A stretch of 64,000 nt of DNA from Rhizobium phaseoli. GTDB taxonomy: Bacteria > Pseudomonadota > Alphaproteobacteria > Rhizobiales > Rhizobiaceae. The number at the start of each line of letters is the position of its first letter. Position 1 is the first letter of the stretch. The DNA is taken from the NCBI RefSeq assembly GCF_010668805.1, contig NZ_WUFT01000009.1, forward strand, positions 235,797 through 299,796, read 5' to 3'. The translations under genes and the position numbers were made by a program. Of this stretch, positions 28,715-40,546 are shown in pieces. The notes beneath the pieces are model-generated. The model made no database searches. It was not told the DNA's origin and saw only the letters and a program-made list of their open reading frames with translations.

Positions 28715-30304
28715 TCAGAAGCCTGCGAGCTTGGCGAGCGCCCGCTTCTCGCGGCGGCGCTGGACCGAAGAGGCGATGTTCATTGCCTCCCTGTATTTCG
28801 CAACCGTGCGGCGGGCGAGATCAACGCCGCCCTTCTTCAGCATGTCGACGATATCGTCGTCGGAAAGCACCGCCTCCGGGCTCTCCTGCAGGATCAGCGC
28901 ACGGATCTTGTGACGCACGGCCTCGGCCGAATGACTGTCGCCGCCCGCGACCGCGCTGATCGAGACAGTGAAGAAATATTTGAGTTCGAAGAGGCCGCGC
29001 GGCGTCAGCATATATTTGTTCGACGTGACGCGGCTGACGGTGGATTCATGCATCTTGATCGCCTCGGCGACCGTTTTCAGGTTCAGCGGGCGCAGATAGT
29101 CGACGCCATGCAGCAGGAAGGCGTCCTGCTGGCGGACGATTTCACTTGCCACCTTCATGATGGTTTTTGCCCGCTGGTCGAGGCTGCGCGTCAGCCAGTT
29201 GGCGCTCTGCAGGCAATCGGAGAGGAAGGCGTGGTCCTCGCCGTTCTTCGTCACACGGGAAAAATAGGACTGGTTGACCAGCACGCGCGGCAGCGTATCC
29301 GGATTGAGCTCGACCAGCCAGCCGCCGTCCGAGGCGGGCCTGACGACTACATCCGGCGTGATTGCTTCGGAAACACCCGCTTCGAAGCCGCTGCCGGGCT
29401 TGGGATTGAGCTGACGGATCTCGCCGAGCATGTCGAGAAGATCTTCCTCGTCGACGCCGCAGAGCCGCTTCAGCGTGGCAAAATCGCGCCGGGCCAGCAG
29501 TTCGAGGTTTTCGACCAGAGCCTGCATGGCCGGGTCGTATCGGTCCTTCTGCCTGAGCTGGATTGCCAGGCATTCGGCGAGGCTGCGGGCAAAAACACCC
29601 GGCGGATCGAGGCTCTGGAGGGTGGCGAGCACCCGTTCGGCCTGTGCAAGGCTCGTGCCCAGCCTCTCGCCCGCCTCGACGATATCGGCCTGCAGATAAC
29701 CGCAGTCGTCGAGCTGGTCGACGAAATTCTGCGCGATCAGCCGGTCGGCCATGTCAGGCAGGACGAAGGGGATCTGCTGGGCGAGATGATCACGCAGCGA
29801 CACCTGGCCGGCGACGAAATCATCGAGATCGTAGTCGGCGCCCTCGCCGCTGCCCGGCATCGATTTCCACTGGCTGACGAGCTCCGGCGCATCGAGGCGC
29901 TGCGGGGCACCGTCATCAGGAAAGACATTGGTGTAATTGGCGTCGAGTTCGTCGTTCAGCCGGCTCGTGCTGGCGCTGCCGCCATTGTCATACCAGTCGC
30001 TGGAAAGCGCCTCGGTCCGGTTGTCGTAACCGTCATCCGACCCGGCATCCTCAGGCTGATGAGCATACTCTCCATCTTCGGCATCGCCGCGTTCGCCGCC
30101 CGCCTCGCCGTCATTCGACGGAAATTCGAGCAGCGGGTTCTTCTCCACTTCCTGGGCGATGAACTGGGTGAGTTCAAAATGCGTCATCTGCAGCAACTGG
30201 ATGGATTGCATCAGTTGCGGTGTCATCCCCAGGGACTGGGTCTGGCGCAGGAAAAGATTGGCGGATTGTTTCACGATAAAGTTCCACTTAATTCGCGGGG
30301 CCAT
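28715..30304 (-). CDS. rpoN: RNA polymerase sigma-54 factor (symbiotic copy)
   Basis: The ATG at 30304 gives 529 residues. Region I is Gln/Leu-rich (FLRQTQSLGMTPQLMQSIQL, LLQMTHFELTQFI), followed by an acidic region II. The core-binding part and the C-terminal RpoN box ARRTVAKYRE complete the protein. It directs RNA polymerase to -24/-12 promoters that need an activator such as NifA. It follows fdxB in the nif direction, as rpoN2 of Rhizobium etli is linked to symbiotic genes. A TTG at 30319 is an alternative start. No strong sigma-54 promoter was seen in its own upstream 305 bp. Confidence 0.95.
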   Translation of the reverse strand: MAPRIKWNFIVKQSANLFLRQTQSLGMTPQLMQSIQLLQMTHFELTQFIAQEVEKNPLLEFPSNDGEAGGERGDAEDGEYAHQPEDAGSDDGYDNRTEALSSDWYDNGGSASTSRLNDELDANYTNVFPDDGAPQRLDAPELVSQWKSMPGSGEGADYDLDDFVAGQVSLRDHLAQQIPFVLPDMADRLIAQNFVDQLDDCGYLQADIVEAGERLGTSLAQAERVLATLQSLDPPGVFARSLAECLAIQLRQKDRYDPAMQALVENLELLARRDFATLKRLCGVDEEDLLDMLGEIRQLNPKPGSGFEAGVSEAITPDVVVRPASDGGWLVELNPDTLPRVLVNQSYFSRVTKNGEDHAFLSDCLQSANWLTRSLDQRAKTIMKVASEIVRQQDAFLLHGVDYLRPLNLKTVAEAIKMHESTVSRVTSNKYMLTPRGLFELKYFFTVSISAVAGGDSHSAEAVRHKIRALILQESPEAVLSDDDIVDMLKKGGVDLARRTVAKYREAMNIASSVQRRREKRALAKLAGF

Positions 30305-30609
30305 GCCTGATCTTCTCAAGTCGCGACAGTTGCTTTCGGCGACGCTGAGAAATCACCTCACTTTCGGAGAAGTAGGTCGCGGCTTGATGCACACTTCAGT
30401 GCCTCCTATCTCTGGTCGTCGGTTTTCGACGTGGTGTTTCCAGTAACCACTGCCTCCGAAGCAGATTGGATGCCCAGAAAGAGCTTCGCGTCGCATTTCC
30501 GGATTTACTTTCACGCAAAGCTGCCATGCTGCCTTCTCCGCGCGTTCGACCGATGCGATTGTCTCGCACTTTGTATGTCGCCGGCGCCTTTTACCGCTCG
30601 GAACGGAAT
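30305..30609. other. Spacer between fdxB and rpoN
   Basis: These 305 bp hold no credible gene. A sequence resembling a -24/-12 element occurs on the minus strand near 30391-30407, but its GG and GC are 11 bp apart instead of 10. Whether rpoN has its own promoter or is read from the nif operon is open. Confidence 0.4.
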
Positions 30610-30933
30610 TCAAGATTCGTGCACTGGACGATGATCGACGGCGATATGAGTCTGGCAGTTCTTGGGGCAGACGCGGGCGCACGCTCCGCAGCCGATACAT
30701 CGGCCGGGATAATCAATGACCATGATCACGCGACTGAGCTCACCATTAAAGTCGTCTTCGCCATCGCAAACACCGAGCATGTCACCTGCCTCATCGATGC
30801 CGTGGGGATGCATGACCTCGCGTAAGCAAACCTTGAAGCAGCGACCGCAGCCGATGCACATCGCAGGGTAGATCGAATTCAGATATTCCGGCATCCATCG
30901 GGACCCGTCGCGAGTCACGGATGAGCTTGTCAT
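30610..30933 (-). CDS. fdxB: Ferredoxin III, FdxB type (2x[4Fe-4S])
   Basis: The ATG at 30933 follows GGAGG and gives 107 residues. The two cluster motifs CIGCGRCFKVC and CIGCGACARVCPKNC are separated by about 45 residues, as in nif-linked FdxB. It probably carries electrons for nitrogenase or cofactor assembly. The frame is open far upstream, but that part is the shifted tail of a broken nifX. Confidence 0.93.
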   Translation of the reverse strand: MTSSSVTRDGSRWMPEYLNSIYPAMCIGCGRCFKVCLREVMHPHGIDEAGDMLGVCDGEDDFNGELSRVIMVIDYPGRCIGCGACARVCPKNCQTHIAVDHRPVHES

Positions 30934-31307
30934 AGATTCCTCCGATTTATCGTGTTCTGCCACTGACAAAGTGGCTGAGGAAGGCCCGCCAATTGTCAGA
31001 CAAACGCGAGTTGGCAGCTGTCTAACGCCGCAATCTTTACCCAGTGCGGTCCTCCACCTTCGCTTCTGTCTTCCGATCTTGTACTTTCGAACCCAGCGGC
31101 TTCCACGAAGGTCCTCGAGTCGCATGTCGCGTCAAATCGTCTGACCGATTCAAACTGCGCTGTCAGTCCCTTCATATCTTGTGTGGCGATGGCAATTCGC
31201 GAAGTGCCCACCTGCCGTTTCGTCCGCGTTGATGAAGTCCGCCATTGAAGAGCGAGACGCGACGAATTGATCTCATTATTGCGATTCCCGCCTATCGGTT
31301 GAGTCAA
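30934..31307 (-). pseudogene. nifX: nifX, frameshifted and C-terminally truncated
   Basis: Downstream of nifN the minus strand reads SRIAIATQDMKGLTAQFESV, the start of a NifX fold, up to LDSCQLAFV and a TGA at 30996. In the +1 frame the sequence continues LTIGGPSSATLSVAE, matching the LxIGGPAAA block that should follow directly. After about 20 more codons that frame runs straight into fdxB, so the last 50 or so residues are missing. The only long upstream start is a TTG at 31307. NifX normally carries the FeMo-cofactor precursor; this copy should be inactive. Confidence 0.75.
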
Positions 31308-32622
31308 CTGGGCCGGGGTTCGGAGGGTGGTTAGCCTGAATGATGTTCGCGAAGTCGAAGATCACGTCGCGGGTTCCCCGGTATAATACTGTAAGCTTGT
31401 GCTGGCTGCCGAAGCGGTCGAACATGGGGAAACCCACCCGCATCAGCGGAACGCCGAGACGTCTGGCAGCTTCTCGGCCGTGCGAGTGCGTGACGATAAG
31501 ATCGGCCATTGCGGCGAGACTTTCCAGATCACTGAGATCGCCGACTTTGACGGTTTTCGCCGGTACCATCTCGAGCGCCTTCGAAGTGCCGGTCGTGGTG
31601 ACCGCGGCCGCAATTTCCGCACCCATGGCAGCAAAAAAGTTGGAGAGCTGGAAAAGTTGATCGGGCTCCGAAGCGATTGCGATCTTCTTGCCTGCCATAT
31701 GGGAATGTCCGTCGAGCATGGCATCCTGCAACTGCATTCGGTTGCGGCGGACATTGAGCGGTGTCTGTTTGCGTGACATAGCGGCAAGCACGCGAATAAA
31801 GCGATCGACGTTTTCTAGGCCCGTCAGCGATCTAAACAGCACGTACGGCACGCCGGTCAGTCTCTGCAGCGCTTCAGCCGGTCGCCGCATATGCTCACCG
31901 ATTGCGATACACTGCATCGTCGCACCGAGATCGCGGATCTCCTGCAATTTCGTGCCGCCATTCGTTATCGGCATCCATTCTTCGGGGATGGAGCCGTCGA
32001 GCGCTCCGGATACGTCGGGCAGAATAACCGGGTCGAGGCCGAAACTTACGGCCGTTTCGCGCAGATGTTCTATGTCAGCAACCGTTAAGTTCCAGCCAGG
32101 CAGTATCGCGATCTTCCTCGGATTGCGATACTGCTTGTCAGGTCGCGCTGTTGCCTCGATCACGGCGGTAACAGCTTTAGACCAACCCTCCTCTATGGCG
32201 CCGTCAAAGTCAGGCGTGTTGGCGACTACCACTTCGGTGCCCACAAGTTCTATCGCCCGCCTGCGTTTGATGTTTTCGACGTCAACGACGACATCCTCGT
32301 CGCGGGCCTCTACCGATGCGGTCGTGCATATCCCGATCAGTCGTGGCCTTGTGCGGGCTTTGAGGCTGAGAATTGCCTCTTCAAGACGATCCGCGCCGCC
32401 GACGATTGTCGCGGCTTCGTTCATCGCCGTGGTTTGCAGCGGGATCGCTTCATTGAAGTGCCTCACGAGCAGTGCGAGCGCGAAGCTCGTACATCCCTGG
32501 CTTCCATGGAGCAGAGGTATTGCGCCGTCGACGCCCAGAAAGGCGAAGGCAGCACCAAGCGGCTGAGACGACTTCAGGGGGTTGACCGCCGCCGACTTGG
32601 TTTGAGATACGACGCGTGCCAT
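31276..32622 (-). CDS. nifN: Nitrogenase iron-molybdenum cofactor assembly protein NifN
   Basis: The 448-residue protein has the NifK-like start NPLKSSQPLGAAFAFLGVDG, the ligand block LLHGSQGCTSFAL and the later WNLTVADIEHLRE. With NifE it forms the scaffold on which the FeMo-cofactor precursor matures before transfer to NifDK. It is 53 bp downstream of nifE on the same strand and overlaps the start of the broken nifX. Length is normal. Confidence 0.96.
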   Translation of the reverse strand: MARVVSQTKSAAVNPLKSSQPLGAAFAFLGVDGAIPLLHGSQGCTSFALALLVRHFNEAIPLQTTAMNEAATIVGGADRLEEAILSLKARTRPRLIGICTTASVEARDEDVVVDVENIKRRRAIELVGTEVVVANTPDFDGAIEEGWSKAVTAVIEATARPDKQYRNPRKIAILPGWNLTVADIEHLRETAVSFGLDPVILPDVSGALDGSIPEEWMPITNGGTKLQEIRDLGATMQCIAIGEHMRRPAEALQRLTGVPYVLFRSLTGLENVDRFIRVLAAMSRKQTPLNVRRNRMQLQDAMLDGHSHMAGKKIAIASEPDQLFQLSNFFAAMGAEIAAAVTTTGTSKALEMVPAKTVKVGDLSDLESLAAMADLIVTHSHGREAARRLGVPLMRVGFPMFDRFGSQHKLTVLYRGTRDVIFDFANIIQANHPPNPGPVDSTDRRESQ

Positions 32623-32675
32623 AGTACGACCTCAACATTTTTTGCGAGTGATCTCGCGGTTTTGGTTCGACGCGC

Positions 32676-34097
32676 TTACGCTTCCCTTTTCGCTCGCTTT
32701 TCAACGACCAATGCCGGCTCCCATGGCGCCGGCTCGCGCACCTGCGGCCACACCGGATTGTGGATTGCCAGGTCAATTTGTCGAGCAAGTTGCACGATAC
32801 CCTCATAGCCAGCGTAAGCGTGATGACGCTCCTGGTTGATGTCAAGCCAGGGCAGTTTTGCCTTTAGCGCTATATACTGGGTGCGTCCGCCCGACAGCAT
32901 GATGTCAGCCTTTCTCTCGAGTAGAAGCGAGAAAAGCTCGCGCGGCGACATCGACTCGAACAGGAGGTTCTCCTCCTTCAGGGTCTGTTTCACTCGCTCC
33001 CTATCTTCGAGCGTCGATTTCTTGACTGATGTGCCGACGATCTCCATGCCGATCTCCATCAAGGCATGGACGACCGACCAGGATTTCACGCCGCCTGTAT
33101 TTAGAAGCACGCGCTTGCCCTCAAGGCGAGGTCGGTACGCTTCCAGCCTCTTCCACACCTTTTCCTCTTCTTCCGCTACAAGGATTTCCGTGCGATGCAA
33201 AAGCGAGGGGTCAGCACCCTTCTTTACAAGCAGATCGGCGATCCGCCGGAGCGCCTCCGAGGTGCCGGAGATGCCATAGAAGGAGCCCTCGAAAAACGGA
33301 ATATCCCAGCGTTCCTGCATCTTACGTGCCAACGTAACGAACGCTGTCGAACACACCGTCATCGCCGCGCGTGAGCGGTGGGCGGAGGCGACTTGCAGAT
33401 ATCGCGCGTCTCCGGGAATACAGGCGCGGACGCGGATGCCGAGCCTATGCAAGAGTGGCTTCACCTGCCAGAACTCACCCGAGAGGTTAAATTCGCCGAG
33501 TATGTTGATGTCGCAAAGGCCCGGTTCATCGGGCTCAACCGTACCTATGACATGCTTGAGCAGCGCCTCGCCCGCTAGCTTGTTGCCGAGGTTTTTAGAT
33601 CCGACAAAACCTGGTGCATTGACCGGCACCACCGGTAAAGCAAATTCGTCCGTCGCTCGCTTGCAAACAACGTCGATGTCGTCACCGATCATCGCTGTAA
33701 CGCAGGTTGAATAGACAAAAATTGCCGCGGGCGCATACCCATCCTTGATTTCCCGGATCGCTTTAAAGAGCCTCCGTTCGCTGTGTCCCATTACAATGTC
33801 GATTTCCGTAAGATCAGTCGTGAAGCTCGTCCGCCAAAGTGTTGGACCTGACGAGGCAGCGCCACGGTTGTCCCAGGAATTTCCCTCGCAGGCGAGCGGC
33901 CCGTGAATCAGATGTGCGACATCGGTGATCGGCTGCAGTGCGACCTTGGCGCCGTCGAAAGCGCAACCGCCGACGGCCGTTCCCGGGGCCATTGGCCTCG
34001 CGCAATTTCTTCGGCGCGCCTTGGGAAGCTTGCTGCCGCTCCTTTCACTCGCTAGCGCGTGGAAGGCATCTTTGTTTTTGGCGTTGAGCGAGGACAT
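32676..34097 (-). CDS. nifE: Nitrogenase cofactor assembly protein NifE
   Basis: The 473-residue protein shows NifD-like blocks: GGCAFDGAKVALQPITDVAH, HGPLACEGNSWDNRG, FVYSTCVTAMIGDDID and LLNTGGVKSWSVVHAL. The conserved cysteines for cluster binding (GGCAF, GPLAC, YSTCV) are present. It pairs with NifN as a tetramer. It starts 54 bp after nifK and is part of the nifHDKEN transcript. Confidence 0.97.
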   Translation of the reverse strand: MSSLNAKNKDAFHALASERSGSKLPKARRRNCARPMAPGTAVGGCAFDGAKVALQPITDVAHLIHGPLACEGNSWDNRGAASSGPTLWRTSFTTDLTEIDIVMGHSERRLFKAIREIKDGYAPAAIFVYSTCVTAMIGDDIDVVCKRATDEFALPVVPVNAPGFVGSKNLGNKLAGEALLKHVIGTVEPDEPGLCDINILGEFNLSGEFWQVKPLLHRLGIRVRACIPGDARYLQVASAHRSRAAMTVCSTAFVTLARKMQERWDIPFFEGSFYGISGTSEALRRIADLLVKKGADPSLLHRTEILVAEEEEKVWKRLEAYRPRLEGKRVLLNTGGVKSWSVVHALMEIGMEIVGTSVKKSTLEDRERVKQTLKEENLLFESMSPRELFSLLLERKADIMLSGGRTQYIALKAKLPWLDINQERHHAYAGYEGIVQLARQIDLAIHNPVWPQVREPAPWEPALVVEKRAKREA

Positions 34098-34150
34098 TCG
34101 TCTGCCTTCATATCTGGTTGAGAGATAGGCCGCCCGGCCGACCGTCGCTC

Positions 34151-35692
34151 TTAGCGAGTGAGGTCATACGAATAATCTGTCACACCCGCGTGCATTGTTT
34201 CGCGATCGAGGTTGTCGAAGATCTTGTCGAGGATCGCCGTTAGAAGACGCAGTCCGCCTTGGTACCCCATGAGGGGGAATCGATGATGATGGTGCCGGTC
34301 GAAAATTGGAAACATCAGCCGAACCAGTGGGGTACCGGTGTCCCGTTCGAGATACTTCCCATAAGAATTTCCGATCAGGAGATCCACCGGCTCTGTGAAC
34401 AGTAGCGAGCGCAGTGCCCAGAGATCTTTGCCTGGCCAAACCTGTGCATTCTTCCCGAAGGGCGAGGATGCGAGGAGTTCCTTCATCTCGTCCTCCCAAG
34501 CTGAGGTGCCATTTGTGGCCAGGCAGTGGGTTGGCTCGCCGCCGGTCTCCATGATGAAGCGCGCCATCGCATAGACGAAATCTGGATCGCCGTAGATCGC
34601 GTATTTCTTTCCGTATAGCCAAGCTTGACTGTCCGCCATCGCATCGATGAGTCGGCCGCGCTCCAGACGGATCGCCTCGGGAATTTCTCTGCTGGAAATT
34701 TCCGATATCACCATCAGAAGTTCGTCGGTAGCTTCGACGCCGAGAGGGTAGTGGAAGGAAGTCGCCGCTTGTCCAACGTCTCTGCAGTAATCTAACGTCT
34801 TGCGAGTGTTGAAATACTGCAGGGACAATGTCCACTCCGCATTCAACGCCGCCTTCACGTCATTGATGCTGGTCCCGCCGTCATACATCCGAAATTTGCC
34901 ATCGGAAGGCGTATCGAACTGATCTGATGCGTCCTGGATGAACATGTAAGTCACTTGCATCAGGTCAAGCAGGCGTTTTAGTTCGCGATTGTTCCCAACG
35001 CAGAAGCCATCAAATCCAGGAATGATGTTGATAGTAGCGGTGGCTTCATTTCGCGCGGTGCCCTTCCAGAAATTCTCCAGCACACCTTTTACCATGCTGT
35101 CATAGCCATCGACATGGCTGCCGACAAAGGCAGGTGTGTGGGCGAAGGGGACATCGAAATCGCGCGGGACAGAACCTTCACTTTTGGCGTTTTCGATAAA
35201 ACCATGCAGGTCATCTCCGATGACCTCGGCCATACATGTGGTCGATACCGCGATCATCTTCGGATTATAAAGCTTGTACGTGTTGGCGAGGCCGTCGACC
35301 ATATTCTTCAGGCCACCAAATACAGCGGCGTCTTCTGTCATCGATGACGAGACCACCGATGACGGCTCCTTGAAATGGCGCGATAGGTGCGACCTGTAGT
35401 AGGCAACGCAACCTTGGCTGCCATGGACGAACGACATCGTTCGTTCGAATCCCGCCGCTGCGAAAACCGCGCCGAGTGGCTGGCAGGCTTTGGCTGGATT
35501 AACGACAAGGGCTTGGCGGGCCAAGTTTTTCTCGCGGTATTCCCAGGTCTTCGTGAATTCGCGTTGGTCTGACACGACCTGATCCGGGTGTGGGCATTCG
35601 AAGTTCAGCTTTTTCTCGGCCAACATTTGCCTATATTCCGGCTCGCAGAACAAAGGCGCATGGTCGAGAGCTTTCTCAGCTGATTGCGGCAT
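34151..35692 (-). CDS. nifK: Nitrogenase MoFe protein beta chain NifK
   Basis: The 513-residue protein carries the P-cluster ligand regions [37 protein letters not shown] and [13 protein letters not shown]. With NifD it forms the MoFe protein that reduces N2. It follows nifD by 91 bp. Length and motifs are complete. Confidence 0.98.
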   Translation of the reverse strand: MPQSAEKALDHAPLFCEPEYRQMLAEKKLNFECPHPDQVVSDQREFTKTWEYREKNLARQALVVNPAKACQPLGAVFAAAGFERTMSFVHGSQGCVAYYRSHLSRHFKEPSSVVSSSMTEDAAVFGGLKNMVDGLANTYKLYNPKMIAVSTTCMAEVIGDDLHGFIENAKSEGSVPRDFDVPFAHTPAFVGSHVDGYDSMVKGVLENFWKGTARNEATATINIIPGFDGFCVGNNRELKRLLDLMQVTYMFIQDASDQFDTPSDGKFRMYDGGTSINDVKAALNAEWTLSLQYFNTRKTLDYCRDVGQAATSFHYPLGVEATDELLMVISEISSREIPEAIRLERGRLIDAMADSQAWLYGKKYAIYGDPDFVYAMARFIMETGGEPTHCLATNGTSAWEDEMKELLASSPFGKNAQVWPGKDLWALRSLLFTEPVDLLIGNSYGKYLERDTGTPLVRLMFPIFDRHHHHRFPLMGYQGGLRLLTAILDKIFDNLDRETMHAGVTDYSYDLTR

Positions 35693-35783
35693 AGGGTCAC
35701 CTCTTTCGGTCTGGCTGCGACGACATGGTGGCGATCAGAGCCCTTCGGCGCGTAAGGCCTCCCGCGTTTTTATTCGAGGAATA

Positions 35784-37289
35784 TTAGGTCCTCATGCTAC
35801 TACCACCCGCCGAGGCGCGGTCATTCTTCCACGGCGCGTCGTAAAGACCCCAAACGGGATTGTTGATGGCCATATCCATGTCTCGGGCGAAAATCGAGAA
35901 GCCGTCATAACCGTGATACGGGCCAGAATAATCCCAGGAGTGCATCTGACGGAACGGAATGCCCATTTTCTGTACCGGGTATTTTTCTTTAACGCCGGAC
36001 CCGACGAGATCGGGGCGGATTCCCTCAACGAATTTCTCTAGTTCATAGCCAGTCACATCGTCGTAGATCAGCGTGCCTTCCTTTACGTAATGGCCGGTGC
36101 GCTGATAGTCATCGCCATGACCGAATTCGTAGCCTGTTCCTACGATTTCCATACCAAGGTCTTCATAAGCGGTGACGACGTGACGAGGACGCAATCCCCC
36201 GACGTAGAGCATCACCCGTTTACCGGAAAGGCGCTGCCAGTATTTGTCGATTACGGCCCAAACGAGGGGTTGGTATCTGGCTATGACCTTTTCAGCTTTT
36301 TCTTGGATCTCCGGCCCGAAGTGCTTGGCTATGTTGCGCAGCGAGGCATCGATTTGGGAGTGCCCAAAGAAATTGTACTCCATCCAAGGAATGCCATACT
36401 TTTCCTCCATGTGCCTGGAGATATAATTCATCGACCGATAGCAGTGAATGAGGTTGAGTGCCGCTCTCGGCGCGCGCTCCACTTCGGCGAGAGTTGCATC
36501 TCCTGACCAGTTGCCGACCACGCGCAATCCGATCTCCTCGAGCAGGATGCGCGAGGCCCATGCATCGCCACCAATGTTATAGTCGCCTATGACATTAACG
36601 TCGTAGGGACCTGCCTCGAATTTTATGTCTTTCTTGTCGAAGACCCAATCTCGAATTGCGTCGTTGGCGATGTGGTGGCCAAGCGATTGCGACACGCCAC
36701 GGAAGCCTTCGCAGCGTACCGGGACAACGGTCGTCGCGTGTTCTTTGGCCTTTTTTCGAGCTACGGCCTCGATATCGTCGCCAATCAGGCCGATCGGACA
36801 TTCTGATTGCAGGGTGACGCCATTGCTTAGCGGGAAAAGTTCAGCGGTCTCATCGATGACATTTTCCAGTTTCTTGTCACCGCCGAAAACGATGTCCTTC
36901 TCCTGGAAATCGGAGGTAAATTGCATCGTCACGAAAGTGTCGATGCCTGTCAGACCGACGTAATAGTTGCGACGTTGCGACCAGGAGTATTGACCACAGC
37001 CGACCGGCCCGTGTGAAATGTGAACCATATCCTTGATTGGTCCCCAGACGACACCTTTTGAACCGGCGTAAGCGCAGCCGCGGATCGTCATCACGCCTGG
37101 AACAGACTTGATATTCGACTTTACCTCGCATTCGCTAATCGCGTTTGGGTCTTCGCCGGCGTCCTTTTCGCTCGTTGCCAGGCTAAGGTGTTTACTTCGG
37201 CGTTTCGCTGCTTTGTCCGGATATTGCGACAGCACATCCGCTATAAGCTTCGCATGTAAATCACTGTCATTGGCGTATTTGAAGGTCAT
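35784..37289 (-). CDS. nifD: Nitrogenase MoFe protein alpha chain NifD
   Basis: The 501-residue protein has the P-cluster cysteines in [11 protein letters not shown] (Cys72), [10 protein letters not shown] (Cys98) and [12 protein letters not shown]. The FeMo-cofactor ligands lie in [10 protein letters not shown] (Cys) and the HSWDY region (His). It lies 102 bp after nifH and is co-transcribed with it. It is intact. Confidence 0.98.
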   Translation of the reverse strand: MTFKYANDSDLHAKLIADVLSQYPDKAAKRRSKHLSLATSEKDAGEDPNAISECEVKSNIKSVPGVMTIRGCAYAGSKGVVWGPIKDMVHISHGPVGCGQYSWSQRRNYYVGLTGIDTFVTMQFTSDFQEKDIVFGGDKKLENVIDETAELFPLSNGVTLQSECPIGLIGDDIEAVARKKAKEHATTVVPVRCEGFRGVSQSLGHHIANDAIRDWVFDKKDIKFEAGPYDVNVIGDYNIGGDAWASRILLEEIGLRVVGNWSGDATLAEVERAPRAALNLIHCYRSMNYISRHMEEKYGIPWMEYNFFGHSQIDASLRNIAKHFGPEIQEKAEKVIARYQPLVWAVIDKYWQRLSGKRVMLYVGGLRPRHVVTAYEDLGMEIVGTGYEFGHGDDYQRTGHYVKEGTLIYDDVTGYELEKFVEGIRPDLVGSGVKEKYPVQKMGIPFRQMHSWDYSGPYHGYDGFSIFARDMDMAINNPVWGLYDAPWKNDRASAGGSSMRT

Positions 37290-37391
37290 TAACCCAACCC
37301 CTTGGAAAATCCGGCTGAAGCCACATCGGCGAAACCTCCCTCACGGGATGGCGGGTGCTTTGCGTGTCGCTGCGCGCTCGTGTCAGTGTGA

Positions 37392-38874
<1,483 letters not shown>

Positions 38875-40473
38875 TCAAGTTCCGTCAATTCGCCGAAGCA
38901 TGTGTTCAACGTTAATTGCGTGGAAGATAAAGCCGAGCTCGCCAAGCGGAGAATCGTATCGGATGTCGTCTATTGTGGCGATCAGGCGGTCAGCATCGAT
39001 CAGTCCCAGTTCATGCAGCAGGCAACGACGGGATAATTGACTAGTGATCTCGCTAGCACCGATAGTCAGCGAGCCGGTCAGATAGTGTTCGAAATTTTCT
39101 CTTATAGAAACTCCGAAGAACCGTTTTGGATATCCAAGCCGTTCCAACATCCGGCGATGCAGCGCCTTTTCGTGCCTCCAGGCCAAAGGCAAACTCCGAT
39201 AAAATCGTACGGCTTCTGGCTGGGCGAATGGGCTAATTGGCCATATGCCATGGCTCGCAAACAAAGGAGCCCGCGCGGCGTGTGCCTCCAGTACCGAGAT
39301 CGGCAGAATAGGAAAGGGTGCCCGATCGCAGCTTGCTGCATAGTCGGGCAATTGGTTTTTGAGCACCAGCGTCATGGCGGAGGGAAAGATCGCAGGAAGG
39401 AATGCATCGCTAACATTACGAGCGAACTGCTCGTGATTTTGCTCGAAAGCATGGGCCATTAGCAACTCATCACCGCCTGTACCGGTTGCGACCGCCCGCG
39501 GGGCTGAGGCAGTTGCGAGCGACTTCAATAGTTGATGGAGAGGCCGCTGCAGATCGGCATTGTAGGGAGCGGGGACGTAGTCGCTACTCACTTCGAACCC
39601 ACACGGAACCATTGGTATCGTGTCAACACGCAGCGTTTGGTCGCGAAAGCCGAAGTGCTCGATTGCTATTTCGCGCCGCGAAGTCTGTTGACTACGAGCT
39701 GGTCCCTCGACCTCCAAGGCATAGGTTTGCAGGGCGTCAGGATGCTGCCCCGCCAAAATGGCGGCAACGACCGCCGAATCCAATCCTCCGCTGAATTCGC
39801 TAGCCGTGAGAGCGGGCGTGAGCGGCCAGCGACGCAGCAGGGTGTCGATCAAATGGCATGCTGCGGCGGCAACATCGGCCCCATCCACAAGTGGGGTCGG
39901 AATGAAATACGGTGCCGGAGGGGGATATTTCGTCTCCACGGCTCCCATCCTGTCGATGCAAAGTGACGCGCGCTCCGTCAGCATGAAAACACCGCGAAAC
40001 ATCGTGGTTGTTGCATAGGGGAGCGTCCCCACAAGACGCAGGCCAGCTCGGTCCGTGTCGACGTCGGCGAGAGTCATGCCCGAATAAAAGTCCGCTATCG
40101 ACCAGGAGAGATCAATGCGCTCGCCGCTGACCTTAATATAAAGTGGCGCAACACCCCCATGTCCGGCGCTGAAGGTCACCGTGCCGGAATGGCGATTGAT
40201 CGAAATTGTCTGATAGTCCAATGGCCATCGCCCAAAAGCACAGAAATCATGCGCTCGTTCTATCGGCCAATCCCTGAGTGCCACAACCTGCCCATTCGCT
40301 TCGGCGGAACGCTCGCGGCAGATCAGGACGATTTGATCAGTGGTGTCCCACCGGAAGCTCTCGAGCAAAGGATGGTCTAGGATCTTGATAGAGATGTTGG
40401 GGTAGGGCAGCGAGTACATCGGGGGCTCAGCCACGCACTCGAGATGACCTCGGTCAATCGTTCCCTTGAACAT
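38875..40473 (-). CDS. Asparagine-synthetase / lasso-cyclase-like amide ligase
   Basis: The 532-residue protein has the ATP-pyrophosphatase loop SGGLDS at 228-233 and the second motif TGTGGDEL near 330-337, as in class B asparagine synthetases and lasso-peptide cyclases. The N-terminal half has the glutaminase-like fold outline (FSAGHGGVAPLYI), but no Cys2 nucleophile, as in lasso cyclases and beta-lactam synthetases, which do not use glutamine. It therefore likely forms an amide on a special substrate. The neighbouring 52-residue peptide gene is a natural candidate. No leader protease or RRE gene is seen nearby, so a classic lasso pathway is not complete here. The ATG at 40473 has no strong ribosome site. 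Confidence 0.7.
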   Translation of the reverse strand: MFKGTIDRGHLECVAEPPMYSLPYPNISIKILDHPLLESFRWDTTDQIVLICRERSAEANGQVVALRDWPIERAHDFCAFGRWPLDYQTISINRHSGTVTFSAGHGGVAPLYIKVSGERIDLSWSIADFYSGMTLADVDTDRAGLRLVGTLPYATTTMFRGVFMLTERASLCIDRMGAVETKYPPPAPYFIPTPLVDGADVAAAACHLIDTLLRRWPLTPALTASEFSGGLDSAVVAAILAGQHPDALQTYALEVEGPARSQQTSRREIAIEHFGFRDQTLRVDTIPMVPCGFEVSSDYVPAPYNADLQRPLHQLLKSLATASAPRAVATGTGGDELLMAHAFEQNHEQFARNVSDAFLPAIFPSAMTLVLKNQLPDYAASCDRAPFPILPISVLEAHAARAPLFASHGIWPISPFAQPEAVRFYRSLPLAWRHEKALHRRMLERLGYPKRFFGVSIRENFEHYLTGSLTIGASEITSQLSRRCLLHELGLIDADRLIATIDDIRYDSPLGELGFIFHAINVEHMLRRIDGT

Positions 40474-40509
40474 GAGTGATCGCTTATTTGATGAAAATCT
40501 AAAGGGGCA

Positions 40510-40535
40510 GTGACCGCCGCCTTGGCGACGGTCAC
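40510..40535 (-). terminator. Intercistronic hairpin (attenuator or processing stem)
   Basis: GTGACCGCCGCC and GGCGACGGTCAC pair over 12 bp with one mismatch around a TT loop. It lies between the small peptide gene and the cyclase-like gene on the same strand. No T run follows. It fits partial termination or mRNA stabilisation, which would give more peptide than enzyme, a common arrangement in peptide-modification operons. Confidence 0.65.
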
Positions 40536-40546
40536 ACGGACGAAAC

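Noticed and set aside
28559..30310. 583-codon plus-strand frame opposite rpoN
   Set aside because: Antisense shadow of rpoN; no family features of its own.
30391..30407. -24/-12-like element before rpoN
   Set aside because: GG and GC are 11 bp apart rather than 10, and no NifA site lies at the right distance.
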